Shown: positions 1 to 6,828, counted from the stretch's first letter. The stretch: 12,569 nucleotides of DNA from Methylobacter sp. (GCA_003158415.1 PMJA01000065.1:257-12825), one strand, 5' to 3'. Numbers and translations are program-made. The notes: generated by a model not told the origin, from the letters alone.

Positions 1-1
1 C

Positions 2-106
2 TATTTCAAGCACCCCGAACTTAAAACCACCTATACCTGGAAAGACTTGGATGAAGCTCAAGAAACCCCTAAACCTATGACTTTCTGGATTAAACATGAC
101 CGTTAA
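2..106 (+). CDS. 3' end of an unidentified gene, possibly a GNAT acetyltransferase
   Basis: An open frame enters from the left edge and ends at TAA 104-106, giving 34 visible C-terminal residues that finish in PMTFWIKHDR. The frame overlaps the start of the next gene by 11 bp, so the two are very likely co-transcribed and translationally coupled. The following protein belongs to a nitrilase subgroup whose members are sometimes fused to an N-terminal RimI-type acetyltransferase domain, so this gene could be the separate acetyltransferase half. That is inference from context only; 34 residues carry no diagnostic motif. Confidence 0.6.
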   Translation, partial: YFKHPELKTTYTWKDLDEAQETPKPMTFWIKHDR

Positions 107-962
107 AATTGCTACGGCCCAATACGACATCAGCTTTCTGGAAAATTGGCCCGCTTATCAAAATAAAATTGAGCGCTGGGTAGAAGATGCCGCCGCGCAG
201 GACGCCAAAATCCTGCTGTTTCCCGAATATTTCAGCATGGAGCTGGCGTCGTTGTTCGGCGAGGCAGTTTATTCGTCATTAAGCAAGCAGCTGGTGTCCA
301 TGCAGTCGCTGCATGATGATTTTACCGGGTTGTTTAAGGCGCTGGCCCAAAAACACGGATGTATTATTCAAGCCGGGACATTCCCAGTGCTTATCGAGTC
401 AGGCATCTACCGGAACCGCGCCTATTTATTTATGCCGGACGGACAGGTTGATTACCAGGATAAGCTGATGATGACCCGTTTTGAAAACGAGAAGTGGCTA
501 ATTAAAGGTGGCACAGAAATCAAGTGTTTTGATACCGAATACGGAAAAATTGCCATCAATATTTGTTATGACAGCGAATTCCCGCTACTGGCAAGAAAAC
601 AGGTCGAAGCGGGCTGCGTGTTGATTCTGGCGCCCAGTTGCACCGACACGAAAGCCGGTTTCCATCGCGTTAAAATAGGCTGTCAGGCCAGAGCGCTGGA
701 AAACCAGTGCTATGTGGTGCAATCATCGCTGGTCGGTGACGCCCCTTGGTCGCAAGCCGTCGATGTCAATGTCGGGGCGGCGGCTGTTTACACGCCGGTG
801 GACAGAGGCTTTCCCGATAATGGCATTTTGTCGGAAGGCACATTCAACGCCGTACAATGGGTTTTTGCCAAGATCACACCCGACGCCTGTGCAACCGTCA
901 GAGAACAAGGGCAGGTTTTTAATTACCGGGATTGGCCATTGCAAGCGGCTTTGGTTAATTAA
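96..962 (+). CDS. Carbon-nitrogen hydrolase (nitrilase superfamily, Rim1-like subgroup)
   Basis: This 288-residue cytoplasmic protein is an amidohydrolase of the nitrilase superfamily, which splits non-peptide C-N bonds through a Glu-Lys-Cys triad. All three residues are visible: E44 in LLFPEYF, K123 in YQDKLMMTRFE and C157 in INICYDSEFP. The length is that of a full single nitrilase domain, with no signal peptide. The opening AQYDISFLENWPAYQNKIERW and the PEYFSMELASLF segment resemble the subgroup sometimes fused to a RimI-type N-acetyltransferase; here no acetyltransferase domain is attached and the ATG lies inside the end of the upstream gene (11-bp overlap). The substrate cannot be read from the sequence. 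Family assignment is secure; subgroup assignment is from remembered family patterns. Confidence 0.9.
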   Translation: MTVKIATAQYDISFLENWPAYQNKIERWVEDAAAQDAKILLFPEYFSMELASLFGEAVYSSLSKQLVSMQSLHDDFTGLFKALAQKHGCIIQAGTFPVLIESGIYRNRAYLFMPDGQVDYQDKLMMTRFENEKWLIKGGTEIKCFDTEYGKIAINICYDSEFPLLARKQVEAGCVLILAPSCTDTKAGFHRVKIGCQARALENQCYVVQSSLVGDAPWSQAVDVNVGAAAVYTPVDRGFPDNGILSEGTFNAVQWVFAKITPDACATVREQGQVFNYRDWPLQAALVN

Positions 963-988
963 CCCAGGCAACCCGAACAAAATATCAA

Positions 989-998
989 CCCTATAGGG
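989..998. terminator. Small palindrome between convergent genes, possible weak terminator
   Basis: CCCTATAGGG is a perfect 10-bp palindrome, followed on the plus strand by the AT-rich stretch ATTAAAACAAGTTTTTA. It lies in the 68-bp spacer between the hydrolase gene and the minus-strand membrane-protein gene, where a terminator is expected. The stem is short and has no proper loop, so this is a weak call. Confidence 0.25.
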
Positions 999-1030
999 AT
1001 TAAAACAAGTTTTTAGGTATCTCGATTAAC

Positions 1031-1537
1031 TTAGTGGCTACGACCTTCCAAACAGCTTGCTAACGTAAATCTGAAAATCAAAAGCGTCATCATGATGGGG
1101 TATAGCATAAACTGTTGTTGTAATTCCAGGCTGCCTAAAACAGCCAGCATCACCACCCAGGGTTGAATGATGCTTCTTTTATCGATAACCTGCATAAGAC
1201 GCAGGCTATCTTTATCAATTTTATCCCGCCCGCCAATAAAAAATAACGTAATGAAAGCCGTCATCAGGGAAAAATACACCGGGTAGTAAAAAAATATCGG
1301 CGAATCATCCTTAAACAGAGGCTTCCAATAGGCAAACCAGACTAACAGGGTACCGCTGGAAAAAATGTCGTACCAGATTATGGACGACCATTTTTTGAAT
1401 AGGCTTCCAAAAATACCGATAATGGCTACCGCTAAACTAATATAAATTAATAACGGCGTTACCAGTGAGTCTTGTAGTGGGCTGGCCGTTTGTGCCAAAA
1501 AACAGAGGACGAGGCTAAGGGCGATAAAAAGAGGCAT
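1031..1537 (-). CDS. Small multi-pass membrane protein of unknown function
   Basis: I do not recognise this 168-residue protein. It is strongly hydrophobic, with about five or six likely membrane segments near residues 3-16, 27-47, 58-72, 82-102, 126-144 and 147-161. One charged loop, around GGRDKIDKDSLRLMQVIDKRS (roughly 102-122), is probably cytoplasmic. It contains no catalytic, metal-binding or transporter signature that I can see. The ATG at 1537-1535 is preceded by GGA five bases upstream, a modest ribosome binding site. The gene is transcribed away from mlaA, with a 280-bp AT-rich spacer between the two starts. The reading frame is full length and its composition is consistent with a real gene. 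Confidence 0.75.
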   Translation of the reverse strand: MPLFIALSLVLCFLAQTASPLQDSLVTPLLIYISLAVAIIGIFGSLFKKWSSIIWYDIFSSGTLLVWFAYWKPLFKDDSPIFFYYPVYFSLMTAFITLFFIGGRDKIDKDSLRLMQVIDKRSIIQPWVVMLAVLGSLELQQQFMLYPIMMTLLIFRFTLASCLEGRSH

Positions 1538-1597
1538 GGCAGTCCGTAAAAATCAGTAAATAATAAACTTACAGCCCAATATGAGCAAAAGGGATTT

Positions 1598-1630
1598 TTT
1601 ATATCAATTGTTAATAATAATTGATATAAA
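1598..1630. repeat. Perfect 12-bp inverted repeat in divergent spacer, candidate operator
   Basis: TTTATATCAATT at 1598-1609 and AATTGATATAAA at 1619-1630 are perfect reverse complements around a 9-base spacer (GTTAATAAT). Each arm carries TTGATA reading outward, which is close to a sigma-70 -35 hexamer, so the dyad would sit over the -35 boxes of both divergent genes. A dimeric regulator could bind here. The alternative is an AT-rich hairpin without regulatory meaning. A separate palindrome, CTATTAATAG, lies just downstream at 1634-1643. Confidence 0.5.
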
Positions 1631-1649
1631 CTGCTATTAATAGTTAAAT
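1621..1649 (+). promoter_or_regulatory. Candidate sigma-70 promoter for mlaA
   Basis: TTGATA at 1621-1626, a 17-base spacer, and TTAAAT at 1644-1649 match the consensus at five and four of six positions. The -35 lies in the right arm of the 12-bp dyad. If used, it would give mlaA a leader of about 160 nt. This is a pattern match only. Confidence 0.35.
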
Positions 1650-1829
1650 ACCAGGGTTTATTTTGCGGTAGGATTGAATTGATGAGTCATCACGAGCACT
1701 ATGGCAGGTTACGCAATGAGCGTCTCCACTAAAACAGACAATAACAAATACATGTCCGGCACCGCTTAGGGTAATGCTAAAGAACAAAAATGCTAACAAA
1801 AGCAAGGAATAACAATCATGAGCATACAA
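1644..1829 (-). other. Doubtful 61-codon frame with a CxxCH motif, antisense to the mlaA leader
   Basis: A minus-strand frame starting at a TTG encodes a hydrophobic stretch followed by HCVTCHSARDD. CVTCH fits the CxxCH heme c attachment pattern. There is no ATG, no clear ribosome binding site, and the 5' end overlaps the mlaA ribosome binding site and start codon in antisense. It could be a remnant of a cytochrome c gene or chance. I would not annotate it as a gene without homologs. Confidence 0.12.
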
Positions 1830-2726
1830 AAAACCATCATAAATAAACCTCTATTATTGAGTGGCCTGGTTATCTCAATGACGCTGGTAGGTTGCGCCTC
1901 AACGGCAACGACCACTCCTAACCAAGACGATCCCTGGGTAGGCTGGAACCGTGGTACTCAAAAATTTAACGATAATGTCGATAAAGCTGTTTTAAAGCCT
2001 GTGGCAAAAGGCTACCTATGGATAACCCCGGAATTTGTCGATGAAGGCATAACCAATTTTTTCAGTAACATTAACGATATAGGCGTAACGCTTAACGACT
2101 TGCTACAGTTTAAATTCAAACAAAGCGGTATGGATGCAAGTCGTTTCCTGATTAACACTACGGCGGGTGTAGCCGGGTTTGTTGATGTGGCAAACATGAT
2201 TGATTTGCCCAAGCATAAAGAAGATTTCGGACAGACCCTGGGATACTGGGGCGTTCCGTCCGGCTCCTATCTGGTTTTGCCGTTCTTCGGCCCCAGTTCG
2301 CCCAGAGATGCGGTTGGCATCGTGGGGGACGCGCTGCTTAATCCGTTGACTTATGTTTCAGCTTTTGGAACCACTGCTGTCAGCGCCGCCGTGGCCGGCT
2401 CCAAAGCCCTGGATATTACTGACAGACGGGCGAATTTAATGACGACCGAAAAAATCGTCAACGAAGGGTCTGTTGACCGTTATGACTTTATCAAAAATTC
2501 TTACGAGCAGAACCGTGAGTATCTGATCAATGACGGCAATTCCCCGGAAGACCCCGATCTGCTTGACGAAAGCTCTGGAGCAGGCAATAACGCCAATAAA
2601 AATCAGGCTGCAGCAAGTCCCGCACCCGCTAAGAAAAATAGCACTACGACTAAAACCGATGCCTCAAAACCGCCCGCCACCCCAGGAAAAGCGGTGCATT
2701 TTCTAGAATTAACAGAGCCCAAGTAG
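1818..2726 (+). CDS. mlaA: MlaA (VacJ) outer-membrane phospholipid-trafficking lipoprotein
   Basis: MlaA sits in the inner leaflet of the outer membrane and removes mislocalised phospholipids from the outer leaflet, handing them to the periplasmic Mla transport chain. The 302-residue product has a lipoprotein signal peptide with lipobox LVGC, so the mature protein begins at C26. The family hallmark DPWVGWNR (38-45; usual form DPWEGFNR) is followed by conserved stretches such as LNDLLQFKF (92-100), RFLINTTAG (109-117) and EDFGQTLGYWGVPSGSYLVL (135-154). From about residue 250 a low-complexity Ala/Pro/Lys/Thr tail makes it longer than typical MlaA proteins of about 250 residues. AAGGA at 1803-1807 lies ten bases before the ATG, supporting this start. 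No mlaFEDCB genes are in the window, so it appears to be a solitary mlaA, as in enterobacteria. Confidence 0.95.
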   Translation: MSIQKTIINKPLLLSGLVISMTLVGCASTATTTPNQDDPWVGWNRGTQKFNDNVDKAVLKPVAKGYLWITPEFVDEGITNFFSNINDIGVTLNDLLQFKFKQSGMDASRFLINTTAGVAGFVDVANMIDLPKHKEDFGQTLGYWGVPSGSYLVLPFFGPSSPRDAVGIVGDALLNPLTYVSAFGTTAVSAAVAGSKALDITDRRANLMTTEKIVNEGSVDRYDFIKNSYEQNREYLINDGNSPEDPDLLDESSGAGNNANKNQAAASPAPAKKNSTTTKTDASKPPATPGKAVHFLELTEPK

Positions 2727-2739
2727 GCCGCTATCGGCC
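2726..2739 (+). terminator. Hairpin immediately after the mlaA stop
   Basis: GGCCG and CGGCC form a perfect 5-bp GC stem around a CTAT loop, beginning at the last base of the mlaA stop codon. No T-run follows (ATTAACAAAC comes next). It may aid termination or protect the 3' end but is not a canonical intrinsic terminator. Confidence 0.35.
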
Positions 2740-2851
2740 ATTAACAAACAATTTAAGCCATCTCGTTCAGCTAGGCTATCGGTTAAAGGCGTGCGCCTGA
2801 AAGGCCACGACTCATCACATTAGCTAGCCTTCAATAGAGCCAGACATAAAC

Positions 2852-2885
2852 CCGTACATCAACCATTGGCCCAGCGGATGTACGG
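2852..2885. repeat. Perfect 9-bp inverted repeat in the mlaA-rpmE spacer
   Basis: CCGTACATC (2852-2860) and GATGTACGG (2877-2885) are perfect reverse complements around a 16-base loop. The structure stands in the 278-bp gene-free spacer between mlaA and rpmE and lacks a T-run on either strand. It could be an RNA stem, a protein site or a dispersed palindromic repeat. No ORF in this spacer looks like a gene. Confidence 0.4.
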
Positions 2886-2954
2886 ATATTCTGCTTATGA
2901 TCTGCATACAAACAAGCGTTTTTACGGCTTAGCATTGTACTTTCAATAATGTCA

Positions 2955-2969
2955 GCTCTTTTTCAGAGC
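2955..2969 (-). terminator. Short hairpin downstream of rpmE
   Basis: GCTCT and AGAGC pair around a 5-base loop about 36 bases past the rpmE stop. On the minus strand the stem is followed by TGACATTATTG, which lacks a T-run, so it is a weak terminator candidate identified mainly by position. Confidence 0.25.
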
Positions 2970-3004
2970 ATTTGACTTAAGCATCAACATAAAGAAATCG
3001 AGGC

Positions 3005-3205
3005 TTATTTTCCGTATTTTTTACGGAATTTATCAACACGGCCCGCCGTATCAACAACACGCTGCTTGCCTGTATAAAAAGGATGGCATGAAGAACAAAC
3101 TTCCACCTGTAAATCCTTACCTAATACAGAACCCGTCAAAAATGTATTACCGCAACCACAAGTCACAGTAATTTGCTTATATTCAGGATGAATTTCTGGT
3201 TTCAT
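3005..3205 (-). CDS. rpmE: 50S ribosomal protein L31 (zinc-binding form)
   Basis: The 66-residue product is bacterial L31, which bridges the large and small ribosomal subunits at the central protuberance. It begins MKPEIHPEY and has cysteines at C16, C18, C37 and C40, in CGCGN and [10 protein letters not shown]. This is the zinc-binding (C+) form, which also acts as a zinc store in other bacteria. The ending [15 protein letters not shown] is typical. GGAAG lies four bases before the ATG. The gene is divergent from the nuclease gene and has its own promoter in the short spacer. Length and motifs match the family exactly. Confidence 0.97.
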   Translation of the reverse strand: MKPEIHPEYKQITVTCGCGNTFLTGSVLGKDLQVEVCSSCHPFYTGKQRVVDTAGRVDKFRKKYGK

Positions 3206-3257
3206 ATCACTTCCACATTACCCACAAAGAGGCTACATACTTATTAAAGAACTCAGT

Positions 3258-3286
3258 ATAATACGTTTTTCATGAACAATTGGCAA
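3258..3286 (-). promoter_or_regulatory. Sigma-70-type promoter for rpmE
   Basis: Read on the minus strand, TTGCCA (3286-3281), a 17-base spacer and TATTAT (3263-3258) give a -35/-10 pair with each box matching five of six consensus positions, about 53 bases before the rpmE ATG. The same AT-rich block read on the plus strand is a perfect TATAAT (3257-3262) that could be the -10 of the divergent nuclease gene, although no good -35 stands 16-18 bases before it. Confidence 0.5.
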
Positions 3287-3300
3287 CCCTTGTTAAGCTT

Positions 3301-4068
3301 ATGCGTATTATTACTTTAAATGCCAACGGCATCCGGGCTGCAGAACGCAAAGGTTTCTTTACCTGGATGCAGCTGAAAAATGCTGACATTATATGCCTAC
3401 AAGAGACAAAAGCGCAGATACACCAGCTAAATAGCGACCCTTTTTGTCCTACTGGCTATCACTGTTTTTATCATGATGCTGAAAAAAAAGGTTATAGCGG
3501 CGTTGCACTCTATTGCAGAAAACAACCCGATAAAATCGTCAGCGGCATAGGCTGGCCTGATGCCGATGCAGAAGGCCGTTTTATTGAGGCTCAATTTGGC
3601 AATTTAAGCGTGATCTCGTTGTATTTGCCATCAGGTTCTTCAGGAGAAGACCGGCAAGCCTTCAAGTTTAGCTTCATGGATCGTTTTATGCCCTATCTAC
3701 AAGCCTGCTCACAAAGTGGCCGCGACTACATTATCTGCGGCGACTGGAACATTGCCCACAAAGAGATCGATTTAAAAAACTGGCGTGGAAATAAAAAGAA
3801 CTCAGGCTTTTTACCCGAAGAAAGGGCTTGGCTAGATAAATTATTTGCCAATGACCATTGGCTGGATGCGTTCAGACTGGTCAACCAGGAAGCCGAACAA
3901 TACACCTGGTGGTCGAACCGAGGCCAAGCCTGGGCGAAAAACGTAGGCTGGCGTATCGATTATCAAATAATCAGCGCAGGCCTTAAAGACAAGGTCACGA
4001 CGACGTCCATCTATAAAGACGAACGTTTTTCCGATCATGCGCCGCTGATTATGGATTATGACTTATAG
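3301..4068 (+). CDS. xthA: Exodeoxyribonuclease III-like protein, Crc relative with intact active site
   Basis: The 255-residue product belongs to the exonuclease III/APE (endonuclease/exonuclease/phosphatase) fold, whose active members cut DNA at abasic sites and degrade duplex DNA from 3' ends. Expected catalytic positions are present: N7 and N9 in TLNANG, E35 in CLQET, Y108 in SLYLPSG, D148 and N150 in GDWNIAH, D220 in WRIDY, and D245-H246 in FSDHAPL. Many other stretches, such as FMDRFMPYL, LPEERAWLDKLF and VGWRIDYQII, closely resemble Pseudomonas Crc, a translational regulator that acts with Hfq and has lost the nuclease residues. This protein is therefore most simply an active nuclease of the Crc branch. 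The ATG at 3301 gives the family N-terminus MRIITLNANGIRAA; an in-frame TTG at 3280 would add seven residues without support. No clear ribosome binding site precedes the ATG. The stop lies 2 bp from the convergent permease stop. Confidence 0.9.
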   Translation: MRIITLNANGIRAAERKGFFTWMQLKNADIICLQETKAQIHQLNSDPFCPTGYHCFYHDAEKKGYSGVALYCRKQPDKIVSGIGWPDADAEGRFIEAQFGNLSVISLYLPSGSSGEDRQAFKFSFMDRFMPYLQACSQSGRDYIICGDWNIAHKEIDLKNWRGNKKNSGFLPEERAWLDKLFANDHWLDAFRLVNQEAEQYTWWSNRGQAWAKNVGWRIDYQIISAGLKDKVTTTSIYKDERFSDHAPLIMDYDL

Positions 4069-4070
4069 TC

Positions 4071-5330
4071 CTATTTTGCACCCACCGGTTGCTTTTGATC
4101 GTTCCAGGGCGCGACTTTAAACAACAGCAACATGCCCGGAATCGCAAGAATAAAGCAAAACAGGAAAAAAGTCGCCCACCCAAACCAATCGACCAAATAA
4201 CCGGTCGTAGCATTGGCAAAAGTACGCGGCACCGCTGCCAAGCTGGTGAACAAAGCGAATTGGGTGGCGGTGTATAGAGGATGCGTGGTATGGGCGATAA
4301 AGGCGACGAAGGCCGCCGTACCCAAACCCACTCCCAATGCTTCAACGCCGATCACCAGCGCAAGCCACGGCAGACTGTGCCCTACCGTTGCCAGCCACGC
4401 AAATCCCAGAATAGAAAAAATCTGCACCCCGCCGAATATCCACAGGGCGCGGTTGATGCCGAGCTTGATCATCCAAATACCGCCCAGCAATGCGCCGATC
4501 ACACTGGGCCAGAAACCGGCATTTTTAGCGACAAGACCGATCTCGGTTTTGCTAAAGCCCATATCAAGGTAAAACGGCGTCGCGAGCGCAGTCGCCATAC
4601 TGTCGCCCAGCTTGTAAAAGAAAATGAAGGCTAGCACCAGCAGCGCAGATTTAACACCGTTGCGACTGATAAATTCGTGAAACGGCTCAACCACGGCGTC
4701 TCTGAGCGTTTTAGGCGCGCCGTTTTTAAGCTCCGGCTCGCTGACGAACAGCGTCATGACTAGACCCGGCAACATAAACAAGGCGGTAATAATAAATACG
4801 CTGCTCCACGGCAAATAATCAGCCAATATCAGCGACAAGGAACCCGGTATCAAACCGGCAATTTTGTAGGCGTTAACGTGTATGGCATTACCCAAACCCA
4901 GCTCACTATCCGGCAATAATTCACGCCGGTAAGCATCCAGCACGATGTCTTGCGAGGCGCTGAAAAACGCCACCACAGCAGCCAGATAGGCAATGGCCCA
5001 TAAATCCAGCTTGGGCTGCAACGCGCCGAATGCCGGAATAGATAACAGCAAGGTTGTTTGCCAAATAAACAGCCAGCCGCGTCGCCGCCCCAGCGGCGGA
5101 ACATAACGGTCAAACAGCGGCGCCCACAAAAACTTCCAGGTAAACGGCAATTGAATCAGCGCGAACAAGCCGATGGCTTTCAAGTCTACGCCTTCAGAGC
5201 GCAACCAGGCCGGCAACAACGAAATTAGAATATACAGCGGCAAGCCCGAACTGAAGCCTGTGAAGATGCAAATGAGCATGTGCTTGTTGAACAGCGCCTG
5301 TCTGATACTGATATTGGTGTTATTTGTCAC
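4071..5330 (-). CDS. ampG: AmpG-like major facilitator permease (muropeptide uptake)
   Basis: AmpG imports anhydromuropeptides from the periplasm for cell-wall recycling and thereby influences beta-lactamase induction in some bacteria. The 419-residue product is polytopic, with about twelve membrane segments. Hallmarks are FTGFSSGLPLYIL (23-35), WKFLWAPLFDRY (65-76), LGRRRGW (80-86) and SASQDIVLDAYRRELLP (124-140). It is shorter than E. coli AmpG (491 residues, 14 segments) and nearer the roughly 415-residue AmpP-type paralogs, so transport of muropeptides is likely but not certain. I place the start at GTG 5330-5328, because AAGGAT lies five bases upstream; the longer frame would add 16 poorly hydrophobic residues. 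It is separated from upstream nhaD on the same strand by a strong terminator, so it probably has its own promoter in 5331-5390. The 3' end converges on the nuclease gene. Confidence 0.88.
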   Translation of the reverse strand: MTNNTNISIRQALFNKHMLICIFTGFSSGLPLYILISLLPAWLRSEGVDLKAIGLFALIQLPFTWKFLWAPLFDRYVPPLGRRRGWLFIWQTTLLLSIPAFGALQPKLDLWAIAYLAAVVAFFSASQDIVLDAYRRELLPDSELGLGNAIHVNAYKIAGLIPGSLSLILADYLPWSSVFIITALFMLPGLVMTLFVSEPELKNGAPKTLRDAVVEPFHEFISRNGVKSALLVLAFIFFYKLGDSMATALATPFYLDMGFSKTEIGLVAKNAGFWPSVIGALLGGIWMIKLGINRALWIFGGVQIFSILGFAWLATVGHSLPWLALVIGVEALGVGLGTAAFVAFIAHTTHPLYTATQFALFTSLAAVPRTFANATTGYLVDWFGWATFFLFCFILAIPGMLLLFKVAPWNDQKQPVGAK

Positions 5331-5393
5331 TAAAATCCTTAAGCGTGAGCGCTCGGCAATTAAAACCAGAGTCCACAAAAATCACATAAACAA

Positions 5394-5425
5394 AAAAGGC
5401 CGGACATCAATGATGCCGACCTTTT
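5394..5425 (-). terminator. Intrinsic terminator of nhaD
   Basis: Arms 5394-5409 and 5411-5425 pair through AAAAGG/CCTTTT, CGG/CCG and CAT/ATG, with one C-A mismatch and one bulged A. On the minus strand the stem ends in GGCC and then six T residues (5397-5392) followed by GTTT. It lies about 45 bases after the nhaD stop. The plus-strand side also ends in CCTTTTCC, so some bidirectional action is possible. Confidence 0.8.
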
Positions 5426-5469
5426 CCTTAATAATAACGCCGCACGAATTGCACGACGCTTAACCGCTA

Positions 5470-6828
5470 TCAACCATTAATCAGATAATGCACAAAAATA
5501 CTGGCTGCATAACCGCCGGCAATAGCAGGCGTCCATTTTAAATGACTGAAAAATGTGTATTTATGATTGGATTGTCCCATCAAAGCGACACCCGCCGCCG
5601 AACCGACCGATAACAATGATCCTCCGACGCCCGCAGTCAAGGTCACTAATAACCACTGATACAAGTCCATATCGACATTCATATTCAACACGGCAAACAT
5701 CACAGGAATGTTATCAACAATTGCCGAAATAACACCCACCAAGATGTTGGCAGTAGTCGCGCCCAAACCGTCATACATAGCGCCTGACAGCAATTCAAGA
5801 TAACCGATATAGCCTAAACCGCCGACAGCAAAAACCACACCGAAGAAGAACAACAAAGTATCCCATTCTGCAAGACGCACTTTATTGAAGACATCAAAAC
5901 CTACTTCACCTTCAGGTCTGTAGTTCTTTTTCAAAAAGAAACCATACAGCATTAACACAGAAAGACCGACCATCATGCCCATAAACGGCGGCAAATGCAG
6001 GCCTTGTTTAAAGCTGACCGCCGTGACGATGGTCAATAAAAACAATACGCAAATTTGAATCGCACCTGGCTTTAACACGACGGCAGCTTCTGATGTGACT
6101 TTAGGTTGCTCATCAGGTACGGCAAAATACATAATCGCCGCAGGCACGGCGTAGTTCACCAGTGAAGGAATAAACAGTTTGAAGAAATCGAAGAATTCGG
6201 CATAACCCGCTTGCCAAACCATCAAGGTAGTGATGTCGCCGAAAGGACAGAACGCGCCGCCTGCATTAGCCGCAATCACTAAATTGACAAAACCGATGCC
6301 GACAAATTTCTCGTTATCCGCACCTACCGCCATAACCACCGCGCCGACCAATAAAGCCGCCGTCAGGTTATCCGCTACTGCTGATAAAAAGAACGTAATA
6401 ATGCCGGTAATCAAAAACAGTTTACGATAGCCGAATTGCCGTCTTACCAACCACGATCTCAAGGCTTCAAACACATTGCGTTCGGCCATAGAGTTAATAT
6501 AAGTCATGGCGACCAATAAAAACAACATCAGCTCGGCATATTCTTTCAAATTGTATTCGAAAGCCTCGTGCATCGCTTCAACCGAAACGCCTTTTTGTGA
6601 AGCTAAAATAGCCGCATGCGCCCAAATAATACCTGCCGCCAAAATAACCGGCTTGGATTTACGCATGTGCGTAAATTCTTCGGTCATCACAAAACCGTAA
6701 GCGATAATAAAGATCAGAACGCAATAAATACCCCGCTCAGTCCCCGTTAAGCCTAAGCTTTCAAAGCCGCCCGCCATTGCCATTTGCGGCATCAGCAACA
6801 TCGCTAACAACATTAATAAAAATCGCAC
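5470..6828 (-). CDS. nhaD: NhaD-type Na+/H+ antiporter
   Basis: NhaD exchanges cytoplasmic Na+ (or Li+) for external H+ and supports pH and salt homeostasis, mainly in marine, alkaliphilic and other free-living bacteria. The 452-residue product is an ion-transporter-superfamily protein with about twelve membrane segments. Diagnostic segments are VADNLTAALLVGAVV (151-165), NLVIAANAGGAFCPFGDITT (182-201) followed by LMVW, SAIVDNIPVMFAVLNM (368-383) and GGSLLSVGSAAGVALMG (402-418). I chose the GTG at 6828-6826, which is preceded by GGGGGA seven bases upstream and yields a signal-like N-terminus MRFLLMLLAMLLMPQMAMAG; the longer frame from TTG 6867 adds 13 residues without a ribosome binding site. 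It diverges from the sulfite/nitrite reductase gene and ends in an intrinsic terminator. Confidence 0.94.
   Translation of the reverse strand: MRFLLMLLAMLLMPQMAMAGGFESLGLTGTERGIYCVLIFIIAYGFVMTEEFTHMRKSKPVILAAGIIWAHAAILASQKGVSVEAMHEAFEYNLKEYAELMLFLLVAMTYINSMAERNVFEALRSWLVRRQFGYRKLFLITGIITFFLSAVADNLTAALLVGAVVMAVGADNEKFVGIGFVNLVIAANAGGAFCPFGDITTLMVWQAGYAEFFDFFKLFIPSLVNYAVPAAIMYFAVPDEQPKVTSEAAVVLKPGAIQICVLFLLTIVTAVSFKQGLHLPPFMGMMVGLSVLMLYGFFLKKNYRPEGEVGFDVFNKVRLAEWDTLLFFFGVVFAVGGLGYIGYLELLSGAMYDGLGATTANILVGVISAIVDNIPVMFAVLNMNVDMDLYQWLLVTLTAGVGGSLLSVGSAAGVALMGQSNHKYTFFSHLKWTPAIAGGYAASIFVHYLING

Noticed and set aside
3280..3300. Longer nuclease start at TTG 3280
   Set aside because: The family N-terminus MRIITLNANG begins at ATG 3301; the extra seven residues have no support and overlap the rpmE -35 box.
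4213..4634. Plus-strand open frames of about 120 codons inside the permease gene
   Set aside because: They are antisense shadows of a well-supported AmpG-like gene, with no domain or ribosome binding site.
5331..5378. Longer AmpG-like protein starting 16 codons upstream
   Set aside because: AAGGAT stands at the right distance before GTG 5330-5328, and the added residues do not resemble the family.
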